In this document: piece after piece, positions 18,820 to 27,118 of the stretch
Layout: every line of letters starts with the position of its first letter
How positions within the stretch are numbered: position 1 is the stretch's first letter
Source of the DNA: Methylobacterium pseudosasicola
Lineage (GTDB): Bacteria; Pseudomonadota; Alphaproteobacteria; Rhizobiales; Beijerinckiaceae
NCBI RefSeq assembly: GCF_900114535.1
Contig: NZ_FOTK01000005.1
Location: 186,001 to 250,000, forward strand
Length of the DNA: 64,000 nt
Reading direction: 5' to 3'
Notes under the pieces: generated by a model
What the model was told of the DNA's origin: nothing
The model's database searches: none
What the model saw: only the letters and a program-made list of their open reading frames with translations
Translations under genes and position numbers: made by a program

Positions 18820-19326
18820 TCAGAGCGCCCCTTCCCGCACCGCGCCGGGATCGGCCAGCGCGTGCAGGATGCGGGCGGCGCTGTGGGCGAAGCGGAGGGT
18901 GACGGCCTTGCGGCGGGGGCCGCTGAGCGGATGCTCGGGGGCCTCCCGGAGAATGCCGGCGCCGTAGCCGTCGGCGACGATCAGGCCGCATTCCTCCGGG
19001 ATCAGGGATTCGGGCACGTCCTCGGGGATGGCAAAGAAGAACCGATCGCAGAAGTCCCTGTAATCAGGCCACTTTCTGTCCGCGCGGAAGTCGGCGACGC
19101 TCGACTTGATCTCCACGATGGTGAGGCGGCCGGCGCCGCACAGGGCGATCACGTCGGCGCGGCGGCCGTTGACCAGGGAGAATTCCGGCAGGGTGACGCA
19201 GCCCATCTCGGAGAAGAGGCGGCGCACGCCGCGCTGGATCCGCAGGGCGGTGGGCGATTGCCGCCTGTCGGGGGGCAGGATCATGGCGTCCGCCGGGAGG
19301 GCGGGGAGGCCGAGGGAAGCGGACAT
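18820..19326 (-). CDS. mmcB: MmcB-family DNA repair protein
   Basis: 168 aa from the ATG at 19326 (MSASLGLPALPADAMILPP); further ATGs upstream (19362, 19428) give less likely extensions. The core carries restriction-endonuclease-like motifs: EFSLVNGRRADVIAL, then TIVEIKSSVADFRADRKWPDY, matching the D-(E/Q)xK nuclease pattern. MmcB is an SOS-regulated alphaproteobacterial repair protein linked to alkylation and mitomycin tolerance. All nuclease-like residues are present. Confidence 0.87.
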   Translation of the reverse strand: MSASLGLPALPADAMILPPDRRQSPTALRIQRGVRRLFSEMGCVTLPEFSLVNGRRADVIALCGAGRLTIVEIKSSVADFRADRKWPDYRDFCDRFFFAIPEDVPESLIPEECGLIVADGYGAGILREAPEHPLSGPRRKAVTLRFAHSAARILHALADPGAVREGAL

Positions 19327-19438
19327 GCGGGGCCGGGATGCGCCTGTGTCGAATCGGGACATCCTGCCGAATCGCGCCGCGCCCGTCACCTGCGGCGCGG
19401 CATCGCCCCCGGATCGGGCCGGAAACAACCCATTCAGA

Positions 19439-20224
19439 TCAACGGCTTAGTCCCAAAAAAACCTGGATCGCGGCGAAGCCGTCGGTGAGGGCCGCCGGCC
19501 CCGGCTGGAGGATCAGCGGCGCCTTGATCTCGTGGATCCGGCCGTCGCGCACCGCCGGGATCGCGTCCCAGCCGGGGCGGGAGCGGATGCGGTCGAGGTT
19601 GACCTTCTTGCCGCACCAGGAGGCCAGGATCACGTCGGGGGCGGCGGCGATCACCTGCTCAGGCCGGACGATCCGGTCCTTCGCGGCGGGCTGCCGACTG
19701 AGCTCGGGGAAGACATCCCGGCCCCCGGCATAGCCGATCAATTCGGAGACCCAGCCGATTCCGGAGATCATCGGCGCGTCCCACTCTTCGAAGTACACGC
19801 GAAGGCGGGGCGAATTCTTCGCACGCGCTTCAGCCCGTTGCAGGGACTCGGCGAAGGATTGGGCGAGCGCCGCGGCCCGCTCCGGAACCCCGACCAGGGC
19901 CCCCACGGTGCGGATCATCGCCAGGCAGCCCGCCACATCCCTCTGGTTGAACAGGTGGACGGCGATACCCGCGCGGGCCAGATCGGCGACGATCCCGGCC
20001 TGGAGGTCGGAAAACGCCAGGACGAGGTCCGGCGCCAGCGCCAGGATTTTGGGGAGGTCGGCGCTGGTGAAGGCCGAGACCCGGGGCTTCTCCCGGCGGA
20101 CCCGGGGCGGGCGCACCGCGTAGCCCGAGACGCCGACGATCCGGTCCTCCTCACCCAGGAGGTACAGGGTCTCGACGGTCTCCTCGGTGAGGCAGACGAT
20201 GCGCTCCGGGGGGAAGCGGCGCAT
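19439..20224 (-). CDS. BtuF-like cobalamin/iron-chelate binding protein
   Basis: 261 aa, beginning MRRFPPERIVCLTEETVETLYLLGEEDRIVGVSGYA. This is the start of a type III periplasmic-binding-protein fold (BtuF/FhuD family), with PDLVLAFSDLQ and PDVILASWCGKK as conserved stretches. No signal peptide is visible, as in many 'cobalamin-binding protein' homologues, so the location is uncertain. No BtuC/BtuD partner or cobalamin riboswitch is nearby. The next gene downstream is 113 bp away. Confidence 0.8.
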   Translation of the reverse strand: MRRFPPERIVCLTEETVETLYLLGEEDRIVGVSGYAVRPPRVRREKPRVSAFTSADLPKILALAPDLVLAFSDLQAGIVADLARAGIAVHLFNQRDVAGCLAMIRTVGALVGVPERAAALAQSFAESLQRAEARAKNSPRLRVYFEEWDAPMISGIGWVSELIGYAGGRDVFPELSRQPAAKDRIVRPEQVIAAAPDVILASWCGKKVNLDRIRSRPGWDAIPAVRDGRIHEIKAPLILQPGPAALTDGFAAIQVFLGLSR

Positions 20225-20246
20225 CAGCGGGCGCGCCCGACACCCA

Positions 20247-20768
20247 TCATCGGTCGAGCCAGGTGAGCAGCCCGGCCCCGGGGGCGAGCAGCACGAAGGC
20301 CCAGACCAGGGCCGAGGCGACGTTGGCCAGCTGGAACGGCAGCCGCGCCAGGCCGAGCGTGCCGGCGAGCAGCGGCACCAGGGCCCGGGCCGGCCCGAAG
20401 AAGCGCCCCAAAGCCACCGCGGCGATGCCCCAGCGGCCGATGAAGGTCTCCGCCTTGGCGACGAGGTCGGGATAGCGCCGCAGGGGCCACTTGGTGCGGG
20501 CGCCCGGCCCGACCCAGCGCCCGACCTCGTAGGAGAGCCAATCCCCCAGGGCGGCGCCGAGCGCCGCCGCGCCGATCACCGGCCATAGCGGGATGTCGGC
20601 CCCCCCGACCAGGGCGCCGATGCCGATCAGGATCACGGTGGCCGGCACGAACAGCGACAGGATCGCGATCGACTCGCAGAAGGCGAGCCCCCCGGCGATC
20701 AACGGGGTCCAGACCTTGTGCGCCTCGACGAAGGCGAGGGTCGAGCTGCGCAGGGCTTCGATGTCCAT
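20247..20768 (-). CDS. DedA-family inner membrane protein (small)
   Basis: 173 aa from the ATG at 20768. DedA/VTT-domain pattern: an acidic residue in LAFCESIAILSLFVPATV, a glycine-rich helix in GAALGDWLSYEVGRWVG, and the arginine motif in ALGRFFGPARALVPLLAG. DedA proteins are lipid-scramblase or undecaprenyl-phosphate flippase-like. It ends 22 bp before the BtuF-like gene on the same strand, so the two may be co-transcribed. Confidence 0.88.
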   Translation of the reverse strand: MDIEALRSSTLAFVEAHKVWTPLIAGGLAFCESIAILSLFVPATVILIGIGALVGGADIPLWPVIGAAALGAALGDWLSYEVGRWVGPGARTKWPLRRYPDLVAKAETFIGRWGIAAVALGRFFGPARALVPLLAGTLGLARLPFQLANVASALVWAFVLLAPGAGLLTWLDR

Positions 20769-21132
20769 CGGGCTCGGGGGGCGGCGGGGGGATCGGACCC
20801 ATCTGAGGTGGGGAAGGGCCGGGGACAAGGGTTTTGGGTGATTGAACTTGGCTTAGGAGTAGGGGCGGGAGCACCAGCCTATGAACCTAACATATTGATT
20901 AATCGCCCTTTGCGATTGTTCTTGCTACCGACGGCAAATCCAGAGCCGGCGCTGCAGGGGTCGGCAATCCGCCAGTTCGTTCATCATTTGTTCGCGTGCT
21001 ATAGATAGTTCCATAAGGAGCCTGCAGCAGTTTTGTCACAGCGGTTAAGCTTCCTGCTCAATCCGGCCACGTCATGGATGGACAACTTAAACGCGATTTG
21101 CACTCTTCGCTGTCTGTGAAGGAGGGGTACAA
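20769..21132. other. Intergenic, left edge of the AT-richer island
   Basis: This 364-bp stretch contains no supportable gene. Base composition drops from about position 20840 (for example AACATATTGATTAATCGCC near 20890). A strong ribosome-binding site, GAAGGAGGGG, lies 5 bp before the ATG at 21133. I saw no tRNA, direct repeat or integrase that would mark an insertion site. Confidence 0.6.
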
Positions 21133-22140
21133 ATGGCTCAAGCCGAGGACGTGCCGATGAGCCGGCAGGAGTTCTCGGTTGCTTACGACGGCCCCTCTCG
21201 TGCGGACGACCACTCTATTGATGTCCGGAACTTGGCGCCAGCGCTGCTGGCATTTGGCCGACTGCTGCGCGAAGCTAATACAGAGTTTAATGGCAAAAAA
21301 TCCACAACTAAAGTTTTAGTTGTCTCAGATTTCGAGCACAAATGCTTTAACATAAATTTTGAACTGATCGTTGGATTTTACGATCAAATCAAGCAATTGC
21401 TCGGGCTGGATCAAGTAAAAACCGCGAAAGAAATACTTGAATGGATCGGCCTTCTGAAAGGTCCGCTGCATGGAGTTGGGCTTGCCACAGGCTACATAAG
21501 TTTTTTGAAATATCTAGAGTGGAAAAAAGGCCAAGATATTGTAGAAGAAAGAGTCGAAGCTGACCCGCGCGGAATTATAAAAGTTACAATAAAAGGCAAC
21601 GGCAATAGCGTTTGCCTGACACCAGAAATATATAGCCTATCAAAAAATCCAAAGGCGCTTCGTGCAACTCAGGATGCTTTCTTGCCACTGGGGCATGATG
21701 GATTTGAGACAATGCGTGTTTCTGGGGATGAAGAGGATACGCCGGAAGATTTCACACCCGAAGAGGTTGCCAATATCGCCGCATCTTGTGTGAAGGGAAT
21801 AGAAGAAAGCAAAGAGGTCAACGAGCCAGACGTTGAAGAAACACCCGCATGATTAAGCGTTTATTCGCCAGTATACGATGCAAGCGCAACAAACTGGCGG
21901 TTTCGCCTTGGGCTGGAAACCATACACGCAGACATTACCGAGACAACAATTGCACAAGATGCACTGGAAAGGGGCGGCGCATTATCAGACGATACGTACC
22001 AAGTTGTGCTGGAAATAACCACACATTATGACTCCGACAATACCCCTAAACAACCAACTTACAAAATTAAAAAGGTCATGCGCTTCGTTCCCGCGCGCCC
22101 TACTAAGCAAACGGATTTATTTAATCCCGATGGCGCCTGA
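21133..22140 (+). pseudogene. Unknown protein of an AT-rich island, split by an in-frame TGA
   Basis: The first open part (21133-21852) encodes 239 aa, starting MAQAEDVPMSRQEFSVAYDG and including SIDVRNLAPALLAFGRLLRE and VSDFEHKCFNINFELI. It ends at TGA 21850-21852. The same frame then continues for 95 clean codons to TGA at 22138. The continuation reads LSVYSPVYDASATNWRFRLG and later [14 protein letters not shown], ordinary protein-like sequence in the same AT-rich codon style. The whole frame looks like one gene of about 335 codons in which TGG (Trp) became TGA. It resembles conserved hypothetical proteins seen in scattered proteobacteria. Function is unknown. A truncated 239-aa product may still be made. 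Confidence 0.75.
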
Positions 22141-22247
22141 CAATATCGACAAATTAATTTTTCAATTTACTGCTAGATATGCAGGCTATGTCTTAAACCG
22201 AGCTCTAGGACAATGTCGCCCGCAGCGGCAGTTCTCCCCCGCGATCC

Positions 22248-22518
22248 GAGAATCACCCGCGTTGAACGCCCTGGCGATCCAGTCCCACGGCGCCGACGGC
22301 CCTCTCGGCAACGCCGCTTCGGTGGTCCCGATGCAGCGGCGCGGGGTCGAGGTCTGGCCGGTCCACACCGTCCGGGTCTCAAACTATCGCGGCTGACGCC
22401 CGGTCTTCGACGCGGACACACTCCGCGCCGTGGTCCGGGGCATCGGCGGGCGCGGACGGGTCGGCACCGGGAGCGCCGCGCTGGCGGCCTCTCCGGCCTC
22501 GGCCGCGATCGGGCGGGG
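22248..22518 (+). pseudogene. Decayed 5' fragment of pdxY
   Basis: From a TTG at 22262 the frame reads [19 protein letters not shown] and [19 protein letters not shown]. This tracks intact pdxY at 23652 (LNVLSIQSHVAYGHVGNAA and [19 protein letters not shown]). A TGA replaces the following codons and 12 nt are missing relative to pdxY. Similarity then resumes (RPVF, VVRGIG) and fades by about 22518. It is a truncated paralogue or duplication remnant at the right edge of the AT-rich island. Between the island gene and the PLA2-like gene (22141-22606) I see nothing else. Confidence 0.8.
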
Positions 22519-22606
22519 TGGTGCCGGCCCGTCCCCGCTGCGCAGACCAACTCCGGAACGGAACCGTCGCGCTTCGCATTGCTGGCTCCACATTCGGGAG
22601 CCTGCC

Positions 22607-23191
22607 GTGAGACCCACCCTTCTCGTCCTCCTCGGGCTGTCGCTCCTGGCCGTCCCGCAGCCCGTCCGGGCGCAGGCCGTCGCCGGTGAGGCGTATACGA
22701 CCCTGGAGGCGGACGCGCCCCGCCCGGGGCCGCCGCCGCCGCTGCCGGACCTGTCCGATCCGAACGGGCGCGCGGGCGAGGCCCTCAACGAGCCCGGCGA
22801 GCGCTCCGTCATCCCCAAGGTGCTGCGGTCGTCCGGCTCCAAGGCGGGCGGTCCGGCCAACGACCTCAACCCGAGCGGGCAAGCGGAGGCGCCGGCGCCG
22901 CCCAAGGGCGAGCTCGGCCAGGTCGCGGCCGGGGAGGCGCTGTTCCACGGCAATTACTGCGGCAAGGGCCAGCGCGGCGCAGGCCTGCCCCCGGTCGACG
23001 CCCTCGACGCCGCCTGCATGCGCCACGACGCCTGCTACGACACCGCCGGCTACAGCTCCTGCGCCTGCGACGCGGCGCTGAAACGGGAGGCCGCCGCCGT
23101 CTCGGACGCCCCGGACGCCGCGCTGGAGACCCGGCGCCGGGCGCTGAGCGTCACGCAGGCGACCGTGGCCATGCGCTGCCGGGCGCCCTGA
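22607..23191 (+). CDS. Secreted phospholipase A2-like protein
   Basis: 194 aa from the GTG at 22607. Signal peptide VRPTLLVLLGLSLLAVPQPVRAQA. A long Pro/Ala/Gly-rich linker (about residues 28-105) leads to a compact C-terminal domain. That domain carries GNYCGKGQRG (the calcium-loop position of PLA2) and DAACMRHDACYDTAG, which matches the PLA2 active-site helix CxxHDxCY. Further cysteines (SSCACDAAL, MRCRAP) could form disulfides. It probably acts outside the cytoplasm on phospholipids. No chaperone or secretion partner is nearby. Confidence 0.8.
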   Translation: MRPTLLVLLGLSLLAVPQPVRAQAVAGEAYTTLEADAPRPGPPPPLPDLSDPNGRAGEALNEPGERSVIPKVLRSSGSKAGGPANDLNPSGQAEAPAPPKGELGQVAAGEALFHGNYCGKGQRGAGLPPVDALDAACMRHDACYDTAGYSSCACDAALKREAAAVSDAPDAALETRRRALSVTQATVAMRCRAP

Positions 23192-23354
23192 TCCGTCCGC
23201 CCCGCAGGCCGAGGCGGCGTTCCGGGCCGCCTGTCGGCCTTGGGGCTGAAAACCAGCCCTTTCAGGGTGTTTGGATCGGGGCGCGATCCGGACGTTTCAT
23301 CCGGCGGATTCACACGGATCCGTTTGACGCCAACGCTTTGACACCTGTGCGCTT

Positions 23355-23464
23355 TCCCCTCCCCCTTGCGGGGAGGGGTCAGGGGTGGGGGCGGTGCAGG
23401 ATCGAGCGTCCCAGTGCCCTCTGAACCACCCCCACCTCCAACTCCTCCCCGCAAGGGGGAGGAG
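23355..23464. repeat. Inverted repeat type III (CCCCTCCCCCTTGCGGGGAGGGG), copy 1
   Basis: Each arm is itself a hairpin (CTCCCCCTTGCGGGGAG and its inverse, CTCCCCGCAAGGGGGAG). The arms are inverted around a roughly 65-bp centre that also holds GGTGGGGG/CCACCCCC complementarity. It lies in the 460-bp gap between the PLA2-like gene and pdxY. The remainder of the gap shows no gene. Confidence 0.85.
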
Positions 23465-23651
23465 CGTGCGTCCCGTCTCGCCGCAATCGCTGCGCCAAAC
23501 ACTTGGAAGGGCTGGGCTGAAACCCGATGCCGGCCGGCCGCCGGCTCAGGGCCCCGCCGTCCCCGGTCTGCCCCCACCCGCCCGCGCTTGCGCCCACGCC
23601 CCGGATCGCCGACAGCTTCGGCTCTCCTCACGGAACCGGGAATCGCCCGCG

Positions 23652-24500
23652 TTGAACGTCCTGTCGATCCAGTCCCACGTCGCCTACGGCCATGTCGGCA
23701 ACGCGGCGGCGGTGTTCCCGATGCAGCGGCTCGGGGTCGAGGTCTGGCCGGTCCACACGGTGCAGTTCTCCAACCACACCGGCTACGGGGCGTGGCGCGG
23801 CCCGGTCTTCGAGGCGGGGATGATCCGCGACGTGGTCCGGGGCATCGGCGAGCGCGGGGTGCTGGGCACCTGCAACGCGGTGCTCTCGGGCTATATGGGC
23901 TCGGCCGAGATCGGAGCCGCGATCCTGGAGGCGGTGGCCGCCGTGCGGGCGGCCAACCCCCGGGCGCTCTATGGCTGCGATCCGGTGATCGGCGACGTCG
24001 CCGAGGGCGTCTACGTGCGGCCGGGGATCGAGGCGTTCCTGCGCGAGCGCGCCGTGCCGGTGGCCGACATCCTCACCCCCAACCAGTTCGAGCTCGGCCT
24101 GCTCACCGGCCTGCCGAGTCGCACCCTGGCCGAGGCCGGGGCGGCGATCGCGGCGCTCCAGGCCCGGGGCCCCCGGGTGGTGCTGGTCACCTCGGCGCTC
24201 TGCGCGGACACGCCGGCCGACAGCCTCGACCTGCTGGCCGGGGCGGAGGGCCGGCTGTTCCGGGTCCGCACCCCGCGGCTCGCCATCGCGGTGAACGGAG
24301 CGGGCGACTGCATCGCGGCCCTGTTCCTGGTCCACTACGCCCGCACCGGCTCGGCCGCCGCGGCCTTGGGCGCCGCCGCCGCCTCGGTCTACGGCCTCCT
24401 GAAGCGCACCGCCGAAGCCGGCTCCCGGGAGATCCTCACCGTGGCCGCGCAGGAGGAGTATGTGAGCCCGAGCGAGGTTTTTGCCGTCGAGGCGGTGTGA
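23652..24500 (+). CDS. pdxY: Pyridoxal kinase
   Basis: 282 aa from a TTG at 23652, the only start giving the family N-terminus (NVLSIQSHVAYGHVGNAAA). Ribokinase-like fold: DPVIGDVAEGVYV (substrate/ATP lid), ILTPNQFELGLLTG (conserved NxxE), and AVNGAGDCIAALF with the catalytic Asp of the GxGD motif. It phosphorylates pyridoxal with ATP in the B6 salvage pathway. A decayed copy of its first third lies 1.4 kb upstream. It converges on the OsmC gene. Confidence 0.93.
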   Translation: MNVLSIQSHVAYGHVGNAAAVFPMQRLGVEVWPVHTVQFSNHTGYGAWRGPVFEAGMIRDVVRGIGERGVLGTCNAVLSGYMGSAEIGAAILEAVAAVRAANPRALYGCDPVIGDVAEGVYVRPGIEAFLRERAVPVADILTPNQFELGLLTGLPSRTLAEAGAAIAALQARGPRVVLVTSALCADTPADSLDLLAGAEGRLFRVRTPRLAIAVNGAGDCIAALFLVHYARTGSAAAALGAAAASVYGLLKRTAEAGSREILTVAAQEEYVSPSEVFAVEAV

Positions 24501-24516
24501 GGGGCGTCGCCCCCCC

Positions 24517-25005
24517 TTAATCGACGCCAGCCCCCTCCCGTACGATCGTCGGCTCGTGCGTCACCGCGAAATTCACCGAGCGGGCGATGAAGCAGTGCGC
24601 ATGCGCCCGGTGGTGGAGCGCCAGGGCCTCGGCGGCATCGGACTCCGCACTGATCGTCACGCGGGGGCGCAGGGTGACGGCGGTGAACTGGCCGGCGCCG
24701 TCGGCTTCCTCGGTCATGCGGCCCTCGGCCGTATCCGTGTAGGCCGTCACCACGATCCCGGCCTGGGCGCAGAGGCCGAGATACCAGAGCTTGTGGCAGG
24801 CCGCGATCGAGGCGACCAGCAGATCCTCCGGGTTCCAGCGGGCCGGGTCGCCCCGGAAGGCCGGGTCCGACGAGCCCGGGATGACGGGCTTGCCCGGGGC
24901 TTCCGCCGTGAAGGCGCGGTCGTAGCCGCGATAGGTCCGGGTGCCGGTGCCGCGGTTGCCGGTCCAGGTCACCGTGACCGCGTAGCTGTGCTCTGTGTCC
25001 GGCAT
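24517..25005 (-). CDS. OsmC-family peroxiredoxin-like protein
   Basis: 162 aa, usual OsmC size. The two redox cysteines lie in AACHKLWYLGLC (helix) and HHRAHAHCFIARSVN. The N-terminal strand is VTVTWTGNRGTGTRTYRGY. These dimeric enzymes reduce organic hydroperoxides in the cytoplasm. It converges with pdxY (16 bp apart) and is divergent from the PhzF gene. Confidence 0.9.
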   Translation of the reverse strand: MPDTEHSYAVTVTWTGNRGTGTRTYRGYDRAFTAEAPGKPVIPGSSDPAFRGDPARWNPEDLLVASIAACHKLWYLGLCAQAGIVVTAYTDTAEGRMTEEADGAGQFTAVTLRPRVTISAESDAAEALALHHRAHAHCFIARSVNFAVTHEPTIVREGAGVD

Positions 25006-25166
25006 GGCTTCCTCCTGGCTGTGCGGCCTGGGAAGCGAGGCCGCACTCGGCTAGGCTCCCGGACCGCGCCGCCTGACCTCGAGTCGATCGGGCGGCGGCG
25101 CAGCGTAGCAAAGCGGGCGCCTCGGCCACCAGACGGCCGGGCGCGCGCGACTTGAGGACCGACCCA

Positions 25167-26051
25167 ATGGCGCGCCGCTTCGTCACCCTCGACGTGTTCG
25201 CCGAGCAAAAACTCGCCGGCAATGCGCTGGCCGTGGTGCTCGATGCCGAGGGGCTCGACACGGCCGCGATGCAGGCGATCGCCGGGGAGTTCAACCTGTC
25301 CGAGACGGTGTTCGTGCTGCCGCCGAGCGAGGCCCGCCACCGGGCGCGGCTGCGGATCTTCACGCCCCTGCACGAGCTGCCGTTCGCGGGCCATCCCACC
25401 GTCGGCGCGGCCGTGCTGCTGGCTTTGGAGGGGCCGTCCCGGGGCGATGCCCGGGCCTTCGGCCTGGAGGAGCGGATCGGGATCGTGCCCTGCGTGGTCG
25501 AGACGTTGTCCGACGGCAGCGGCGGCCGGGCGCGGTTCAAGCTGCCGGCCCTGCCGGAATTTTTGGGGGAGGGGCCGGATCCGGCGGTGCTGGCGCCGCT
25601 CCTCGGGCTGAAGCCCGGCGATATCGGCACCGGCCGGCACGTCCCGAGCCGCCACGGGGTCGGGCCGAGCTTCACCTGCGTGCCCATCGCCACGGTGGCG
25701 GCGCTGGACGCCGCCAGGCCCGCCCAAGGGCCCGAGGCCGCGGACGGGCTCTACCTCTACGCCCCCGACCCCGAGGCCACCGGCCAGGGCTGGCGGGTGC
25801 GGATGTTCGCGCCCCATCTCGGCGTCGCCGAGGACCCGGCCACCGGCTCGGCGGCGGCCGCCTTCGCAGGGGTGCTGATGCAGTTCGAGACGCTGGGGGA
25901 GGGCACCCACGACGTGGCGATCCGCCAGGGCGAGGCCATGGGCCGGCCGAGCGACATCGCGCTCCAGCTCACCATCGAATCCGGCGCCCTGCGCTCGGTA
26001 GAGATCGGCGGCTCGGCCGTCATCGTGTCGGACGGACGTTTACGTGTCTGA
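25167..26051 (+). CDS. PhzF-family isomerase/epimerase-like protein
   Basis: 294 aa from the ATG at 25167. PhzF fold (diaminopimelate-epimerase-like): FNLSETVFVLPPSEA carries the catalytic Glu, and ELPFAGHPTVGAAVLL and EDPATGSAAAAFAG are the two signature loops. Family members catalyse isomerisations of small acids. No phenazine genes are present, so a housekeeping or detoxification role is likelier. The last bases overlap the next gene by 8 bp, indicating co-translation. Confidence 0.9.
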   Translation: MARRFVTLDVFAEQKLAGNALAVVLDAEGLDTAAMQAIAGEFNLSETVFVLPPSEARHRARLRIFTPLHELPFAGHPTVGAAVLLALEGPSRGDARAFGLEERIGIVPCVVETLSDGSGGRARFKLPALPEFLGEGPDPAVLAPLLGLKPGDIGTGRHVPSRHGVGPSFTCVPIATVAALDAARPAQGPEAADGLYLYAPDPEATGQGWRVRMFAPHLGVAEDPATGSAAAAFAGVLMQFETLGEGTHDVAIRQGEAMGRPSDIALQLTIESGALRSVEIGGSAVIVSDGRLRV

Positions 26052-26748
26052 CGGCTTTCGGATCACCCGGCTGTCCGGCGTCACGGCCCGGCTCGTCGCC
26101 TACGACTGGCCGTTTCCCCGGGACAACGCGGCGGCCATCGCCGACCATTGGCAGGCGCGGCTCGCCCGCAGCCCCGGGATGTTCGACGGCACCGTGCTGC
26201 TCGGCTGCGCCTGCACGGTCGAGGCCGGCATCGCCCGGGTCGACCTATTCGCGGCGCCGTATTCCAGCTTCATCGCCTACCGGGACCGGGGGCGGGCGGA
26301 GGGCGGCGTGGTCAACGCCTTCGCGGCGATCGTGCCCTGGAGCGCCGACGGCGCCGTACTGCTCGGCGCGATGGGCGCCCACACGGCCAATGCCGGCCAG
26401 CTCTACTTCCCCTGCGGCACCCCGGACCTCGACGACGTGCGCGGCGATCGGGTCGACCTCGCCGGCAGCGCCGCCCGGGAGCTCGCCGAGGAGACCGGCC
26501 TGGCCCTGCCGGAGGGGGCCGCGACGGAGTGGGTGATGCTGGCCGGGGAGGGGCAGCTCGCCTTCCTGCGGCCGGTGCGGTTTCCGGAGCCGGCGGAGGT
26601 TCTGTGCGCGCGCATCGCGGCGCATCACCGCCAGGAGGCCGAGCCGGAACTCGCCGGGATCCACCTGGCACGGGCCGCGGACGACCCCGAGGCGGCCCGG
26701 ATGCCGGGCTTCGTGCAGGCCTATCTGGCGGATGTTTTCGGGGGTTAG
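26044..26748 (+). CDS. Nudix-hydrolase-like protein
   Basis: 234 aa from the GTG at 26044, overlapping the PhzF stop. The central part holds a Nudix-box-like helix, GSAARELAEETGLALPEG, preceded by LYFPCGTPDLDDV. The box retains RELxEETG, but the upstream glycine/glutamate spacing departs from the textbook pattern. Nudix enzymes hydrolyse nucleoside-diphosphate-linked compounds. The N-terminal 90 residues are of unknown role. Confidence 0.75.
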   Translation: MSDGFRITRLSGVTARLVAYDWPFPRDNAAAIADHWQARLARSPGMFDGTVLLGCACTVEAGIARVDLFAAPYSSFIAYRDRGRAEGGVVNAFAAIVPWSADGAVLLGAMGAHTANAGQLYFPCGTPDLDDVRGDRVDLAGSAARELAEETGLALPEGAATEWVMLAGEGQLAFLRPVRFPEPAEVLCARIAAHHRQEAEPELAGIHLARAADDPEAARMPGFVQAYLADVFGG

Positions 26749-26810
26749 GGCGCCAAGGCCGGCGGCGGCGAGGCTCAGGGTCGGCCCCAGAACGAAGGTC
26801 TCTCCCACCC

Positions 26811-26933
26811 ACCCCCCTCATCCTGAGGTGCCGAAGCGCAGCGGAGGCCTCGAAGGAGCCCTCCAGCCAGCCGCGCGATCCCTGGAGGGATCCTTCGAGG
26901 CTCGCTGCGCTCGCACCTCAGGATGAGGGGGTG
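26811..26933. repeat. Palindromic intergenic repeat type I, copy 3
   Basis: CCCCTCATCCTGAGGTGC at the left and GCACCTCAGGATGAGGGG at the right are perfect inverse arms. Inside are CTCGAAGGAGCCCTCCAG and its partner GGAGGGATCCTTCGAGG. It fills the first third of the 370-bp gap 26749-27118. The remainder shows no gene or clear promoter. Confidence 0.92.
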
Positions 26934-27118
26934 GATGGGACGTGCGCCCCGCCGCAACGACACCGATCTACTCGCGGGGGTGGATCGCGCAAAACATCAT
27001 CACCCAATGTACCCGCAATACAGATCACTGTTTCCTTGTACACGGCAGATGCGTCCATAGACTTCGCCGCTCCGCTGGACCACTCGCGCACGCTACGCCG
27101 AGCAACACGACAGGCCGC

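Noticed and set aside
19439..20768. Cobalamin riboswitch near the BtuF-like gene
   Set aside because: The gene starts only 22 bp after the DedA stop, and I could not find the B12-box sequence upstream of either gene.
21850..21852. TGA as a selenocysteine codon
   Set aside because: No redox motif or SECIS-like stem just downstream could be recognised, and a Trp-to-stop change is simpler.
21849..22031. 60-codon frame starting ATG just before the TGA
   Set aside because: It is out of phase with the much more protein-like continuation of the island gene and has an unlikely Cys/Arg/His-rich composition.
22430..22606. Longer N-terminus for the phospholipase-like protein
   Set aside because: The upstream frame runs through the decayed pdxY fragment. 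The GTG at 22607 gives a clean signal peptide.
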